From Thuidium tamariscinum (taxonomy: Eukaryota; Streptophyta; Bryopsida; Hypnales; Thuidiaceae): a DNA stretch of 64,000 nucleotides. This document shows positions 34,900 through 45,932 of this stretch, one piece after another (position 1 is the first letter of the stretch; each line of letters opens with the position of its first letter). The DNA lies in contig OX344758.2 of the NCBI GenBank assembly GCA_947034885.2, positions 23,153,067-23,217,066 of the forward strand, in the 5' to 3' direction. The notes below the pieces were generated by a model. That model did no database searches and was not told where the DNA came from. It worked only from the letters and a program-made list of their open reading frames with translations. The translations under genes were made by a program, and so were the position numbers.

Positions 34900-35206
34900 T
34901 AAGGTAGGAGGTCCTAAAATGGCACAAGCTCTAGAATAGAACAAGCTCTAGAGGTAAATTTTGCACTCTTCAATGTACAAGCAGCCTACATTTGACAAGG
35001 TGATCCATTTAAGAGCCCACTAAAATGAACTTTTCTGCAACTTCAAATTTTTTTAACTAATTCCTCAAAGGTTGAAACAACTTGGATTAGATGTCAATTC
35101 CATTTCTCTTTTGATGAAAATTTATTGAAAAATACTTCAAGGGGTTTTAGCTTCCCCAAAATGCAAATCAGCTGTTAAGTGGTCCATTTAAGGACCTCCT
35201 ACCTTA
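34900..35206. mobile_element. MITE, family D copy 2
   Basis: Left end TAAGGTAGGAGGTCCTAAAA, right end AAGGACCTCCTACCTTA; 307 bp. The interior (ACTAATTCCTCAAAGGTTGA, TTGGATTAGATGTCAATTCC) matches D3. No convincing target duplication. Confidence 0.7.
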
Positions 35207-35744
35207 CCTCCAGCCCAACTACTTATTACAAGCCCTGTGTGAACAACACAGTCTTACATTCCTACCGCAGTTGCCACATCCGTGCCACACCATGCCGTCA
35301 CTGACGCTACCGCCGGTCAGTGCTGGTGACCACGTTCCTTGACTGCTGCACCTCGACAGGAACCACCAGCACTTTTTTTTGGGGGGGGGGGGGGCCATTT
35401 GATGCCAGATTGCACCATTCCAAAATAAATGTCTACTTTTTGCCAGATAAAAGTAGTTTTTTTGGTCAAAAATTCTTTATTTTTTATTCAAAATATAGAT
35501 GAAATTGTCAAATTTGGATGAAGAAGTGCATGATTATGACTGAATAATATTTTTTGGTCAAGAAGATGGATGGATAGAGATATACAATGCTTCACCAAAT
35601 TTTAAGTGGTCGCCATCTTGGCACTTTCTCAAAAATAAAAATAAAAAGGGTTGGTAACCACTGTTGCATCTTGCCAGAGCGAACGTACCATTACTTACAC
35701 TCATTTGAGATATTACTTTCAAGTGAGTCCACATCATCCTGCAA
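35207..35744. other. Intergenic, nothing recognised
   Basis: Contains a T8-G12 homopolymer run (about 35370-35394) and an AT-rich tail. No gene. Confidence 0.35.
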
Positions 35745-36140
35745 AACTTAAGCTTACGATGGAAGCACCCAAAAACGTCCAAATAAGGAATTCAACATAG
35801 TTGGAGGGAGATTTTCCTAAAATTGATATTTTTCTAGTATTAGCGAGTGAAAATCATGAATCTTCAAAAAAAAAAAAAAATCGGACATTGTATGTAATTT
35901 CTATGTTTTTTTGAAATGATGGCTCCCTAGACCACTGAAAGTGTACAGTAGGTGCACCCAAAATTGAACCCTGCGAAAATCAGCACTCAGCCAACCAGAT
36001 TTTCCTATGTGTCCTTCAATTGTGTCAACAAATTACAATCACACATGTGGCAAATACATTAACTGCACTCTAGAGACATATTTGAGTGACTCTGCAGTCC
36101 ACTGCAAGGTACATGGACGGGTATGAGTGTTTCTCCCTTA
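35745..36140. repeat. Repeat family L, copy 2 (inverted relative to 3655-4030)
   Basis: Reverse-complement counterpart of 3655-4030: CGTCCAAATAAGGAATTCAACATAGTTGG, GTGCACCCAAAATTGAACCCT-type, CTATGTGTCCTTCAATTGTG and CAGTCCACTGCAAGG blocks occur in the same order. Ends unresolved. Confidence 0.55.
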
Positions 36141-36354
36141 TTTATTGCATCAATGTTGTGACGTGTTGTTGTTTGTTTTGGGGCACAAATGAAACGGAAT
36201 TTCATTGCAGAGAATAAGATAAGCTTACAAAGCCACCAGCTGTGGGCGGCCTGGCGGAGAGGACTGACTACCAACCCATCCCGGACATTGTAAGTTCTGA
36301 CGTTTCAGTAACGGACATTGGTACATCACAACCTATCAATCTCTGGGAATAACT

Positions 36355-36885
36355 TAAGGTAGACAAACCCATACCCGACCTTTTAAGCAGATAGTGTGCT
36401 ACAGAGACTCTGGAGGATGGGAGGAAATATTGACAAGATTAGCCTTTTTGTACCCAATGTGTGCACAGCAAAAAAGTAAGAAAATATAATATAACAAAGT
36501 TTTTATTTGAGTGCAAAGTCAAGACCAGTAGGTCCCTACAACCAGCTCTAGACCTACACTATGGCCGAGCCTATGTTGACCCAAAACAGACTGCTATGAA
36601 TAATAAAACATTTAGAATTGGACCTAATTCCACCAACATAGAACTGGGAGACAGATGCCCATGTGTCATTGCCAAATGCAGAGCACGTCATCATTGCAAG
36701 CCTGTTTCCAAATCCGCTCTGACAAACCAGAAACCTGTCAATTAACCCCTTAAAATAATGCACTCCCAATCCCATCACCGTCTGCCACATTAAGTACAGA
36801 ACTTTTAGATCTCAACTGCTCGATGAAAGAGCCTAATGTAGGGTGCGGCATTGGGTACCAGTCGGAAATGGGTTTGCCTACCTTA
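36355..36885. mobile_element. MITE, family G (TAAGGTAGACAAACCCAT ends)
   Basis: The left end TAAGGTAGACAAACCCATA is mirrored by the right end ATGGGTTTGCCTACCTTA, then CCCGACC/AGTCGG just inside. 531 bp; the interior is single-copy in this window. Open frames inside (36461-36745 plus, 36554-36790 minus) have no recognised similarity. Confidence 0.6.
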
Positions 36886-37037
36886 GTTGTTGAAAAAAGT
36901 AACAGCATACCAACTTTCCACAGGACGGACAGGACATAAAAAAACAGACAAATTGAAGGAGTTTATGAAAATCCAAAAAATATGTCACTCAAAGTGCACA
37001 TGACCAAGAACATGAACTCAAGTTAGAAAGTAATCAA

Positions 37038-37892
37038 CCCCTAAACGTCTTCATCCATTGTGAAATGGTCAAACATCATGTCTGAACTAAATTTGGCCTT
37101 CTAAATTGTGTTCAAACAACAATATTATATTTTTATTACTTGAAACTAAGAATTGTATATCACTATGAGAAATTTCAATTTGTTTTGTGAAAAATTATAA
37201 TTGTTATCATTTTTGTTGCAAAAATTGAACATAAATAAGTAAAAATAGCAAAAACAATCCAAATTATTCGAATTTTTCACACATGGTACAAGTAGCAATG
37301 GAGATTAGTGTGAAAAATTTTCAATTGGTTATTTTATTTTTTACATCCAAAATAGCCACAACAAAGACCTTGAAGTCTAATTCAACTATCAAACCAAATT
37401 TATCCTTTTATTTAATTGGTGTATAAAATTTTGATATTTTTCACTAGTGGAAATGTGCATTTTATATTTATAATATTTTTTTCAATAATTTTTATGGAAA
37501 AATAAAATTATTGTGATTTTTTTAAGCTAAAGGTGGAAATAAAATTATATCAATTAGAAAATATATTAGAAAAATTTGTAATTTTTACTATAAATCAAGG
37601 ATAGAATGAAAAATATAATTTTATAATTTAAATTCAAATTCCATTTAAGAAAAGAAACTATGAATTAAAAACACACCATATTGTGTTATTTGGATTCTAA
37701 CACATGGAGCTTTCAGTTGCAATAATTCTTTCAATTTTTGACATTTTTCAAAATTTCAAAATGGAATAGAAAGAAAACTTGTCAAGCTTCATTTTCTTAG
37801 TTTAAAATATATACCAATAATGGATATTTTGAAAGTTACAATCAGGGTTGACCACGGTGCATTCACTTTTTGGATGCGCGGACCTTAAAGGG
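37038..37892 (+). mobile_element. TTAA-type element (family C), copy 1
   Basis: Starts CCCCTAAACGTC after TCAA (37034-37037) and ends ACCTTAAAGGG before TTAA (37893-37896). 855 bp. The first about 340 bp match 39271-39595. Same terminal pattern as family B but a different interior. No transposase. Confidence 0.55.
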
Positions 37893-37893
37893 T

Positions 37894-38145
37894 TAAGGTG
37901 GGTACACCTAAAAGTTCCTGTCATCGTGTTGTCCAGATTTTTATACAATCTTGTTGGCAAGTGAAAACATGTTCCAACACACCAAAGAACATAGGATTTG
38001 GATACCGTATGCAAAAGTTATTCACAATCAAAGTCTATTTTTGAAAGCGCCATCTACAGTTTGGGTACATGACTGATTTTGGAAATTTATGCGCATTGTA
38101 GATGGCACTTTAAGGTCAGGTGCCATTTTGGGTGTACCTACTTTA
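37894..38145. mobile_element. MITE, family H (TAAGGTGGGTACACC ends)
   Basis: The left end TAAGGTGGGTACACCTAAAA pairs with the right end TTTTGGGTGTACCTACTTTA; 252 bp. Its start overlaps the TTAA that ends the family C element, so one of the two may have inserted at the other's end. Confidence 0.6.
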
Positions 38146-38699
38146 AACACTTTCTACAACAAATAATATTTTCCACCCTACTTGTACTCATCACACACAC
38201 TCTTAAAACTCCAATAAATTATCCAACTCTCAACCTACTCTCCTTCCTATCTCCAATTAAATAAGTTAGTATCGAGTTTCCCTTCTTTCCAAGACATATA
38301 GTCTAAACATCACTTAAAAGTGGATATTGTGGAGCCCGAGATAGGACCTTAACCTTTGAAGTTCTTTCATGTGTTAGAGGTCCAAAACTACACAAAACAA
38401 GTCTTCAAAGCGAGGATACAATCTTTCATCTATATTTTTTTTTAACAAATCCAATTGTAGGATCCTTTACTTAATTTGTTAGAGTACTCCCTCTTCAAAT
38501 TTCAAAATAAGAAACCTTACCAATGACAAGATCATAATGCTTGAATCTCAAAAAGAAGCATTTTCAACTCTTTCTAAATGTTTAGATATTATTTTTCAAA
38601 CTTCAATTTACCCCCAAATGTATAGATTCTATAATTTGCAACTCTTCAAAATATATTGAAGAAATAAGTTAGGAATACATATAAAAAAATTCTACCAAA

Positions 38700-39270
38700 A
38701 ATATTTCATATTTATGCTTGAAAAAAATAGTAAGCTAAAAGAAATTGACAATGATTAAAAAAACCAAATTGTTAAAAACTTAATTTTGGAATTACAAATT
38801 TCCACTCTTATGATTTTAATGTTGTAACAAACAATCTACATCCTATAATTTTATTCTTTCCAAAAAAAATAATTGAAAAATTGAGCTATATAATGGATGT
38901 CAATTGAAAGTGTATTTTAGAGTTAGATTATGTAATTAATATGCAAACTAAAACTCCTCATAACATTCATCTCAGTAGTGAAAATGGAATGATTCAATGC
39001 TTTCAAAATATATATAATCAAGGAAACCAATTTCACAATTCTATTTCTTAAAAACAATTTTTTTAGTTGCTTGTGTTGTTGCCCATGCTCCAAAAGAAAC
39101 TACACATCATGCAATAACATTTAACCATGTAGTAAAAAGTTCTGAAAGTTGTTGGGCCTAAAAGATACTCTTGAATCATATGTTGTAAGAAAATTATAGA
39201 GAAAATAATGATAATTTTAATTGTAAATGGATGACCAAAAATACTATGTTGCCAAAAAATGGTACTTGGT
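38700..39270 (-). mobile_element. Truncated family B element, copy 5
   Basis: Matches the right two-thirds of copy 1 in the same orientation (ATAATGGATGTCAA, ACTAAAACTCCTCATAACATTCATCTCA, CTATGTTGCCAAAAAATG, ending CTTGGTTCTTTAATCC). The left end is not found; 38146-38700 is AT-rich with nothing recognised. Confidence 0.5.
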
Positions 39271-39595
39271 TCTTTAATCCATTAAGGACAAGATCCATTG
39301 CCAATTGGTCAAATATCATGTTTGAGTTAAATTTAGCTTATTAGATTGTACTCAAATATCAATACTATATTTTTATTACTTGAAAATATAAATAAGAGTA
39401 TATCACCATGAGAAATTTTAAGTGTTTTTGCAAAAAATTGTAATTGCTATGATTTTGTTGCAAAAATTAAATTAGCAAAAACAATCAAAAAAATTTGAAA
39501 TTTTTTCAAGTGCCATAAATATCAATGAAGATTAGTGCAAAAGTTTCTTGATTGGTTATTTTATTTTTTCATCCAAAACAACCATGACAAGTATT
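39271..39595 (+). repeat. Truncated family C element, copy 2
   Basis: ATTGGTCAAATATCATGTTTGAG and the following AT-rich sequence match 37050-37380 in direct orientation. The right part is absent. Confidence 0.55.
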
Positions 39596-39893
39596 AAGAT
39601 AATATTAAGGTTCAAAAAATTACAACAAAATTTGACATTGTAGAAATGTATCCAAAGTCCCCTCCAAAGTTCCAAAAAAACATTCAAAGACTTTGAACTT
39701 GGATGGGGTTGAAAAAGAAATGATGCATTATAGAAATCTCCAATTCTCATCTAAAGTTTCTATCAAATAGTGGGAACCAAAGGTAGTTACCTTGTTCCAA
39801 CTTTTGAGCATTTCTCCAAAAATCAATAATGAGTCTGCCGATTCCAAAGTACGCTTCATATAAAAAATGATTCTATACCAAAACAAAATTTAT

Positions 39894-40486
39894 TAAGGAA
39901 GAATCATCTATTCCTAACCAGGGACCCATACCCAACTTGTAAGATGTGGCTATTTCCAACCAAGGCTAGAAGAGATTTCAAATTAAAAATCAATAATGAG
40001 TCTGCCGATTCCAAAGTATGCTTCATATATAAAATGATTCTATACCAAAACAAAATTTATTAAGGAAGAATCATCTATTCCTAACCAGGGACCCATACCC
40101 AACTTGTAGGATGTGGCTATTTCCAACCAAGGCTAGAAGAGATTTCAAATTAAAGCTTGGAATGTACTTTTATCCTATTTTAAGGCTGGGACTAATAAAG
40201 TCATGACACATATCTCAAAATATCATAAAGTGTAAGGAAAGTACAAAGTAGAAAAATAGTCTTAGCTATGATCCGAATTGAAAGACTCTAAACATTATCT
40301 ATGGGTTCAAGACACTTTTTGGCTTTCAAAACTCATAGAAATTTCAGTTTTGGGAATAAAATTGTGAAAAATTTGCAATCTCCATATTTCCTATCTTTCT
40401 ACATGGGAAAAATTTGCATAGCTTCATACTCCTCACGATGTGTTCCATAATTGCTTAAATGATCGGGTATAGGTGGTTCTACCTTA
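39894..40486. mobile_element. MITE, family E copy 2, with a 167-bp internal tandem duplication
   Basis: Left end TTAAGGAAGAATCATCTATT (diverged), right end ATAGGTGGTTCTACCTTA. Collinear with 11152-11587. A unit beginning AATCAATAATGAGTCTGCCG at 39821 is repeated from 39988 (period 167 bp), so the left end of the element and its upstream flank are duplicated in tandem. Confidence 0.65.
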
Positions 40487-41328
40487 TTCCTACATGTTTT
40501 CATTTGTGGAAGTTAAGCAAATGGGAAGCGTGGCTGACCTCAACTAAGACTCGCAGCTTCTTTGGTTACCTTGCCTCGTTGTAAATTTCTCCTGTTGGTT
40601 CTTGGCCTTTGGATTGTTGGTCCTTTTCCCGGACTCGGTTTTGAGGTTTCGTAAGTTAGAATTGTATATGAAGGAGCAGCACTCGGATGCTTGGTAAGTA
40701 GTTTCGTTGAACTTGCAGTGAAAAAGACTAATTTGCAATTGCATGGGGAAAAAACGATGCTCTTAAAACCTGTGTGAAATTACAGAACTCTGTTTTCACA
40801 AGTATCAAATCCTTGGAAAATCCCGTGTGTCTAAACTATCAATATCTGCAACAACAACAACAATAATTGTGATGTGAGTATTCCAAGAGGACTCAGCAAA
40901 CACTGTTGCCAATGGAGCAAATTAGAAATCGAACATGTACGAGTAGAGTGAGGCCTCTTGGTGGCTCGTAGTTTGCTGTGCATTTCCGAAGACACTTGCT
41001 ATTACGAGATTTTGATTTAGCAATCTTTTGAATGCTGGAAACACGCTAAACATAAGAAATTAAAAATAAAATTTGGGTCCTCTCGAAGGTTTAAATAAAC
41101 ATTGCGAGCTTCTTTCTACACGAGGACGACACAAGAACTCAAAAGAGCACTACCGGTACTCCACCGATGATGGCAGCCATGATCTGTGAGGGAGTCCCGT
41201 GATTATTGAAACTCTCCGATGTATTGATGCAATGTGGATATTTGGACACAATTCTCGGATGAAGGTGCAGCAGAGTGGACACGGTTCAAGAATGTGATGC
41301 ATTGCACAGGAATAACTATAGATTACCA
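40487..41328 (+). promoter_or_regulatory. 5' flank of the ATP-synthase-f-like frame; no gene recognised
   Basis: Moderately GC-rich single-copy DNA. It may contain a promoter and a non-coding first exon, because AG dinucleotides suitable as acceptors (CACAG, CTATAG) lie just before the ATG. No specific element is assigned. Confidence 0.25.
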
Positions 41329-41646
41329 ATGACCGAACCTAAGAAATCATGGGGGAAACTGAAGCTGAAGGAGGTCCCCGGTGCAATTGCGCAGGAGATA
41401 ATGAGCCTGGACAAATTGGAGAAGCGATTGAAGAAGAGTTCTTTGAGAATTTATCTCTTGAATTACCACAAGAAGTACATTCAAACCGGCAGCATCAAGC
41501 CCTTGAACCATGTGTTGATCTCGGTGGGTTTGCTCTCGTATGCAATAGGTTGGCCCACGGAAATTCGCCATTTGCGTCGCGCTGAAAAAAAGGCACTGAA
41601 ACTGAGGGGGCTTCAGGAGGAATGTGAATGTAAGTGTGAGTGTTAG
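41329..41646 (+). CDS. Small membrane protein resembling mitochondrial ATP synthase subunit f
   Basis: ATG at 41329 opens a frame of 105 residues (the frame continues upstream without ATG to 41275). The segment LLNYHKKYIQTGSIKPLNHVL, followed by the hydrophobic ISVGLLSYAIGWP and a basic RHLRRAEKK tail, follows the pattern of F-type ATP synthase subunit f. That pattern is a Tyr/Lys-rich stretch with KYI..GSI, one membrane helix containing SY, then a basic matrix end. The start KKSWGKLKLKEVPGAI is also compatible with LxVKLGELP in that family. Subunit f sits in the membrane part of the complex in the inner mitochondrial membrane. The C-terminal ECECKCEC is unusual and comes from a short GTGAATGTAAGTGT-type repeat. 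It could be an intronless gene, a last exon or a retrocopy. Convergent with CPN10. Confidence 0.5.
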   Translation: MTEPKKSWGKLKLKEVPGAIAQEIMSLDKLEKRLKKSSLRIYLLNYHKKYIQTGSIKPLNHVLISVGLLSYAIGWPTEIRHLRRAEKKALKLRGLQEECECKCEC

Positions 41647-42705
41647 TGTTCATTCCCGCATTCACAAATTAGGGTTAGGGCAAGCAAGTTCATTGGCAGA
41701 GTGGTCTTCGGAGGAATTCGAGAATTCGAAGCAGCAGTAGTTGAGAGTCTGCGCCTGCTGGGTATATGAGAGTATTTCAACCGAAGGTCTTATTCTTCTT
41801 GTGAGTTTATTAGATCTAGTACCATCCACTACCATACTCTTAAAATTTTAGGTAGTCTTCAGAAAATTATGAAATACATAATTCACAAAGATGAAGAAAA
41901 ACTGCTGTGAATTCGAGATTGGAATCTTGAAATAGTACGTGGACTTGTGATTTGTCAAAGTTTCTTGCTTTCGATCATGCTGCCAATTGAAGGGAGATAT
42001 CTTGTCAAGGCGCAGGTTTAGTGTGCATTAAAAGGTTGACCACAGAAGCAATAAAGTATCACAACATGGTTCTCATTATTTTACTACAGTTTTTTGGTTG
42101 ACAATTGAAAGAAAATTCTTATGTATGAAGAAACAATGAATTATGAATTATCAAAGTGCCAATTATACTGTAGGTGTATCCAATATCACGCGCACGCAAG
42201 AATTGAGGCAAGATCAGATCGCATAACTTTAGGCAAGATGATCCAGCAGCCCGTTGCATGGTCCAAAATACAGAATAACGGTGCACTTGCAAAACCAATT
42301 TCAATTCGTGTCCCTGCCCACAAAATTACCTTTTCAAGATGCCAAAACTATCTCCAAATATATTCTAATTCACAAAGAATAAGCCTTGTCTTGGAAACAC
42401 GGAAGGATCCGTAAGTTAAATCAGTGAGCACGTGACCTTGGATAAGCTTCCTAGAATCACTGATTGGATGCTCCATCACGACTCCCTGAGAATAATTGTC
42501 AATTGATGATACATCTCCGAGCTTCCTCAACATAATGATAAGGTTGACCTCAACAAAAGAAAGTGTTCGACCTCCCCATTTCTAAAACACGAAAAAACGT
42601 GAAGAGGTTACAATTTGCTGTTGTAATTATCCACTACTCGACAATGTAAAATGTAAAAAGCAAGATCCGGCATCATTCTTATTAAAACCTACAAAAATCC
42701 TAGTA
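41647..42705. other. Intergenic between convergent genes
   Basis: 3' flanks of the plus-strand small gene and the minus-strand CPN10. AT-rich; short open frames near 42119-42414 (plus) are not recognised. Confidence 0.35.
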
Positions 42706-44502
42706 TCACTGGACAATGGCTAACAAATCACCACTGCGACAGAAGCAAAGCCTGTCCGAAGTCCCCAGATTAACCTGCACGTAGGGAACACACAAGGTCA
42801 CAAACTTTGAAGGTTGAGTATCTGCCACAGTTACAGCAAAGAATAAAGAAAAGGAGCAGAATAAATTGAATAGAGGCATACCTCATACGCATTTACATCC
42901 GCAAACATAACCTTCTGTCCCTTTTCCACTTCAGTAACTTCTGATCCGGCTGCAATGATCTGCAGTAAAATAAAAATAAAAACATTTATCTGAAATATTC
43001 ATCCTTAAATGGAACGCTCTAGGATGTGCAAAAATGGAACTCAATGAAAGGAATTGAATCCGAAGATATTTCAAAGACAATTCAAAGGTGAGGCATAACA
43101 GACTAAAACCACAGTAATCTAACATGGATCTTTCTCGACTCCAAAGCTTCGGTCCACCCCCTACTTTAAGCTCTGAAAATAAATAAATCCGAGGATTATG
43201 TCCAAAAAATACCTCGCCCTGTAGATATCGCTCGAACTTGACAGCTGCGCTTGGAAGCAATACCCCTCCAGCAGATTGCTGTATATTCATGCAAGCGTTA
43301 AACAGTCACTCCTAACCTACAAGTTTACTCACCTAAAGTTGGGGAGATTCACGATCAAGGAATTCCAATCTCGCTTGACCCCTAAAAGACTAAAGATTTT
43401 TGGTACCAAATTTCCAATTCAATTCATCAAGTTGTGAAAAATAAAATTCAAATAAAGCGATGTATTATTACACCAGAATCCACGAATTGCATGTATGGTC
43501 AATAAATAGATAAATGAACGAAATTTTCTCCCATACCTAATCAGAACTGACATAAATAACGTGAGGCCCAATTTAGGTCTATTCTTGGTCCTTCAGAGGT
43601 TAAGATACTGAATAACGCGAAGGAGAAAAGTTCAAAGTCCGCAAGAAGTATGACTGGGAGGGAATCAAGCAATATTCACGAAAAAATAATACATGAATTA
43701 AGAGTGAATGAATCCACGCTTGAAATTCAAGAGGACAATAGAATGAAACACGACGTACAGATGCCAGAGCTTCAAGGCGTATCAAGACTCGGTCAGCCTG
43801 GGGAACAATCTGCTCAATCCAGGGCCAAATTCAATTAGGTTAAAGTACACCAGAGAACCGGAAGAGAAAAACCTCCCGCCAGAATAGAGACTTCAGGCAG
43901 AATGGATGAAATATACAGTATAACTTCATTTGAATTAAAAACAAAACTCATCCTTTAAAACCCTATGGATACAAGTAAAAACTGAGCTCAATCCGCAGCA
44001 TTACTAATCTTCTCTGTTTGTAACAAACCGAACGAACAACGCTACTTCCAATGCACAAAGAACAGCAAAACAACTAACCTTTGCGATATCGACCTCCAGT
44101 GCGGCCTTAACGGACAACCGGCTAGAATTCGACGAAGAAATTCTCCCCACAGTGTTTTTCGCTTTCAAAATGGCGGCATTGAAACCTACCAATTCAAGAC
44201 TCATTAGCATCGACTTAAATTGCATCTTCGAAGAATCATCCACTTTAGAAATCACAAGCAATTTCCCACTACCTAAACCCTATCACCTCAAAACCACGTC
44301 GTTAAACCCTACTCAGCTCTCAACATCGCAAAAGGCGTGTTCCAACCAGAGCTGCAAAGCAGAGTTTCCAAGTACCAGAGAAGGCGACGGAAGTCCTGCA
44401 GGAGAACGCAGGGCAGCCAGCAGCGATAGCTGTGGCCTTGTGCAGCTGCGAGGGGCTGCGCACTGCAGTGCTGGCCATTGTAGCGCCTGTTGCCATGGCC
44501 AT
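42706..44502 (-). CDS. CPN10: Chloroplast 10-kDa chaperonin (single-domain GroES homologue)
   Basis: Co-chaperonin that caps plastid Cpn60 and assists folding in the stroma. Six minus-strand exons: 44502-44376, 44185-44079, 43809-43759, 43278-43213, 42959-42882, 42774-42706. All borders are GT-AG and the phases join into 165 residues. The first about 60 residues are Ala/Ser/Thr-rich and basic (MAMATGATMASTAVRSPSQL), typical of a plastid transit peptide. The mature part has PQADRVLIRLEAL, the mobile-loop/core SAGGVLLPSAAVKFERYLQGE, GSEVTEVEKGQKVMFADVNAYEV and the end DRLCFCRSGDLLAIVQ. This matches the single-domain plastid Cpn10 (Arabidopsis At2g44650 type), not the tandem-domain Cpn20. The arrangement SAVKFERYL instead of the usual KEK motif is a signature of this subgroup. 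Intron 3 (43279-43758) holds a TTAA-type MITE. Confidence 0.95.
43379..43599. mobile_element. Short TTAA-type MITE in CPN10 intron 3
   Basis: Begins CCCCTAAAAGACTAAAG after TTGA and ends CTTGGTCCTTCAGAGG before TTAA; 221 bp. The end consensus (CCCCTAAAGGACCA) is that of the larger family B elements, so it is probably a deletion derivative mobilised by the same enzyme. Confidence 0.55.
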
Positions 44503-45374
44503 GACTGAAATTGCTGTAACAAAATGCGAACGCTTTAAAGAAATGCGAGCCCCAGCAGAGAATGGAATGCGAAATTAGAGAAGTGCTGACAAATGCCAGC
44601 TTGTTGCAAAACTCTTGATAAGAGGGAGACGATGAGCTTCGCTGGGTTCTGGAGACTTCAGTTATCAGGTGAGGCTTGGATTGGATGAATAAGACCGTCG
44701 CTGTTTTGGATGAGCTTCGTCATCTGAGTGGATGATTTACATTCATTCAGAGATTGAGTAATTAGACATTAGTCTGAAAGTGCCACATGTTATCTTCTTG
44801 ATGAGTGAATCTTTTAAAATTTGGAGTGGAAATTTCATTTGGGCAATTATTTGGTAAAACTGATCTTCTAGTATGATAAGTAGGGTGTACTAATGTATCA
44901 AAGTCACACTACCTTGGAGTAGTAGTATTTTTTTGGATATTTTTTATTATTAAAGTGACATTGACTCTTGAATGTCTTTGAAATCAAAATGTCCTCACAC
45001 AAAAGTGTTGTAATGAAAATTGTTGTGAATCACATTTTTCATAGTGTACTACTATAAAAAGTGGGTCACATTTTGTATGGTAATTTAGCAATTGTCAAAA
45101 TTCTTTTTTCAACAACTATGCAAATTCTATGATCTTTTGACAATAAGAGCTAGGACTTAAGATTTCATAAGGGACAATTATGTACTTCTGGGTTTACTCT
45201 TTTAAGTAAACCTCAATTATACATTCTTTAAAACGCAAATGAAATTTAATCGACCCAAGTAATATGCCTTTCCAACCATTATTCATAGAGAGAGAGAGTG
45301 TGTGTGTGAGAGTGTTTGGTACAAATTTTTTTTTTTGAATTTTTTCCCGAAACATTGGATATGACACCCAAATA
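44503..45374. other. 5' flank of CPN10, then AT-rich intergenic DNA
   Basis: About 200 bp upstream of the CPN10 ATG is GC-richer and likely leader and promoter. Beyond 44800 it is AT-rich, with an (AG)n(TG)n microsatellite at about 45287-45312. No gene recognised. Confidence 0.35.
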
Positions 45375-45593
45375 GTCAATTTTGTTAAAATGGCAGTATT
45401 CCAATAAAATGGCATAACATTCCATTAGAATGTCATGATATTTTGTTAAAATGGCACAACATTCCGTTAAAATGGCACATTTTCTTCCTCTCCTTCTAGG
45501 CCTCTATGTCAAAATGGTACACAAAATATGTCAAAGTGGCACATGGAATATGTCAAAATGGCACTCCGAATACCGCCATTTTAATGAAATTGA
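45375..45593. mobile_element. MITE, family I copy 3, with internal GTTAAAATGGC repeats
   Basis: Left end GTCAATTTTGTTAAAATGGC, right end GCCATTTTAATGAAATTGAC; 219 bp. The left half repeats AAAATGGCA-CA-ACATTCC about four times and the right half repeats ATGTCAAAATGGCAC three times in register, as if the terminal motif had been amplified inward. Confidence 0.7.
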
Positions 45594-45932
45594 CCATCCA
45601 AAGATATTATCAAGTTGATTGTCAATTTTGGCATCTATAAATCTCATTTATATATTCTTTATTTCTCAAGAATGTGCCACCCCTACCTCCATTGATGGGG
45701 TTAATGTCATGTCATCATCATTTTATAAGCAATGTCTGCCTTGAATAAAATAAATTATTAATCAAAATTTTAAAAAAAATTAATACAAAAACCCCTATAT
45801 AGAATTGCAACTTAGTTTGTATGAAAATCCCATCCTAACCAATCTCATAACATGCTTTTGACCAAAACAACATTCATCACATATTCTAATGTCCACTATA
45901 AAAATGTGGGAATATATAAACTCTTTTATTAA

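Noticed and set aside
36461-36790. Overlapping frames of 94 and 78 codons inside family G
   Set aside because: They lie within a MITE with clear terminal repeats and resemble no known protein.
43213-43278. Cpn20 (tandem-domain plastid co-chaperonin)
   Set aside because: Only one GroES domain is encoded and AVKFERYL is the signature of the single-domain plastid Cpn10.
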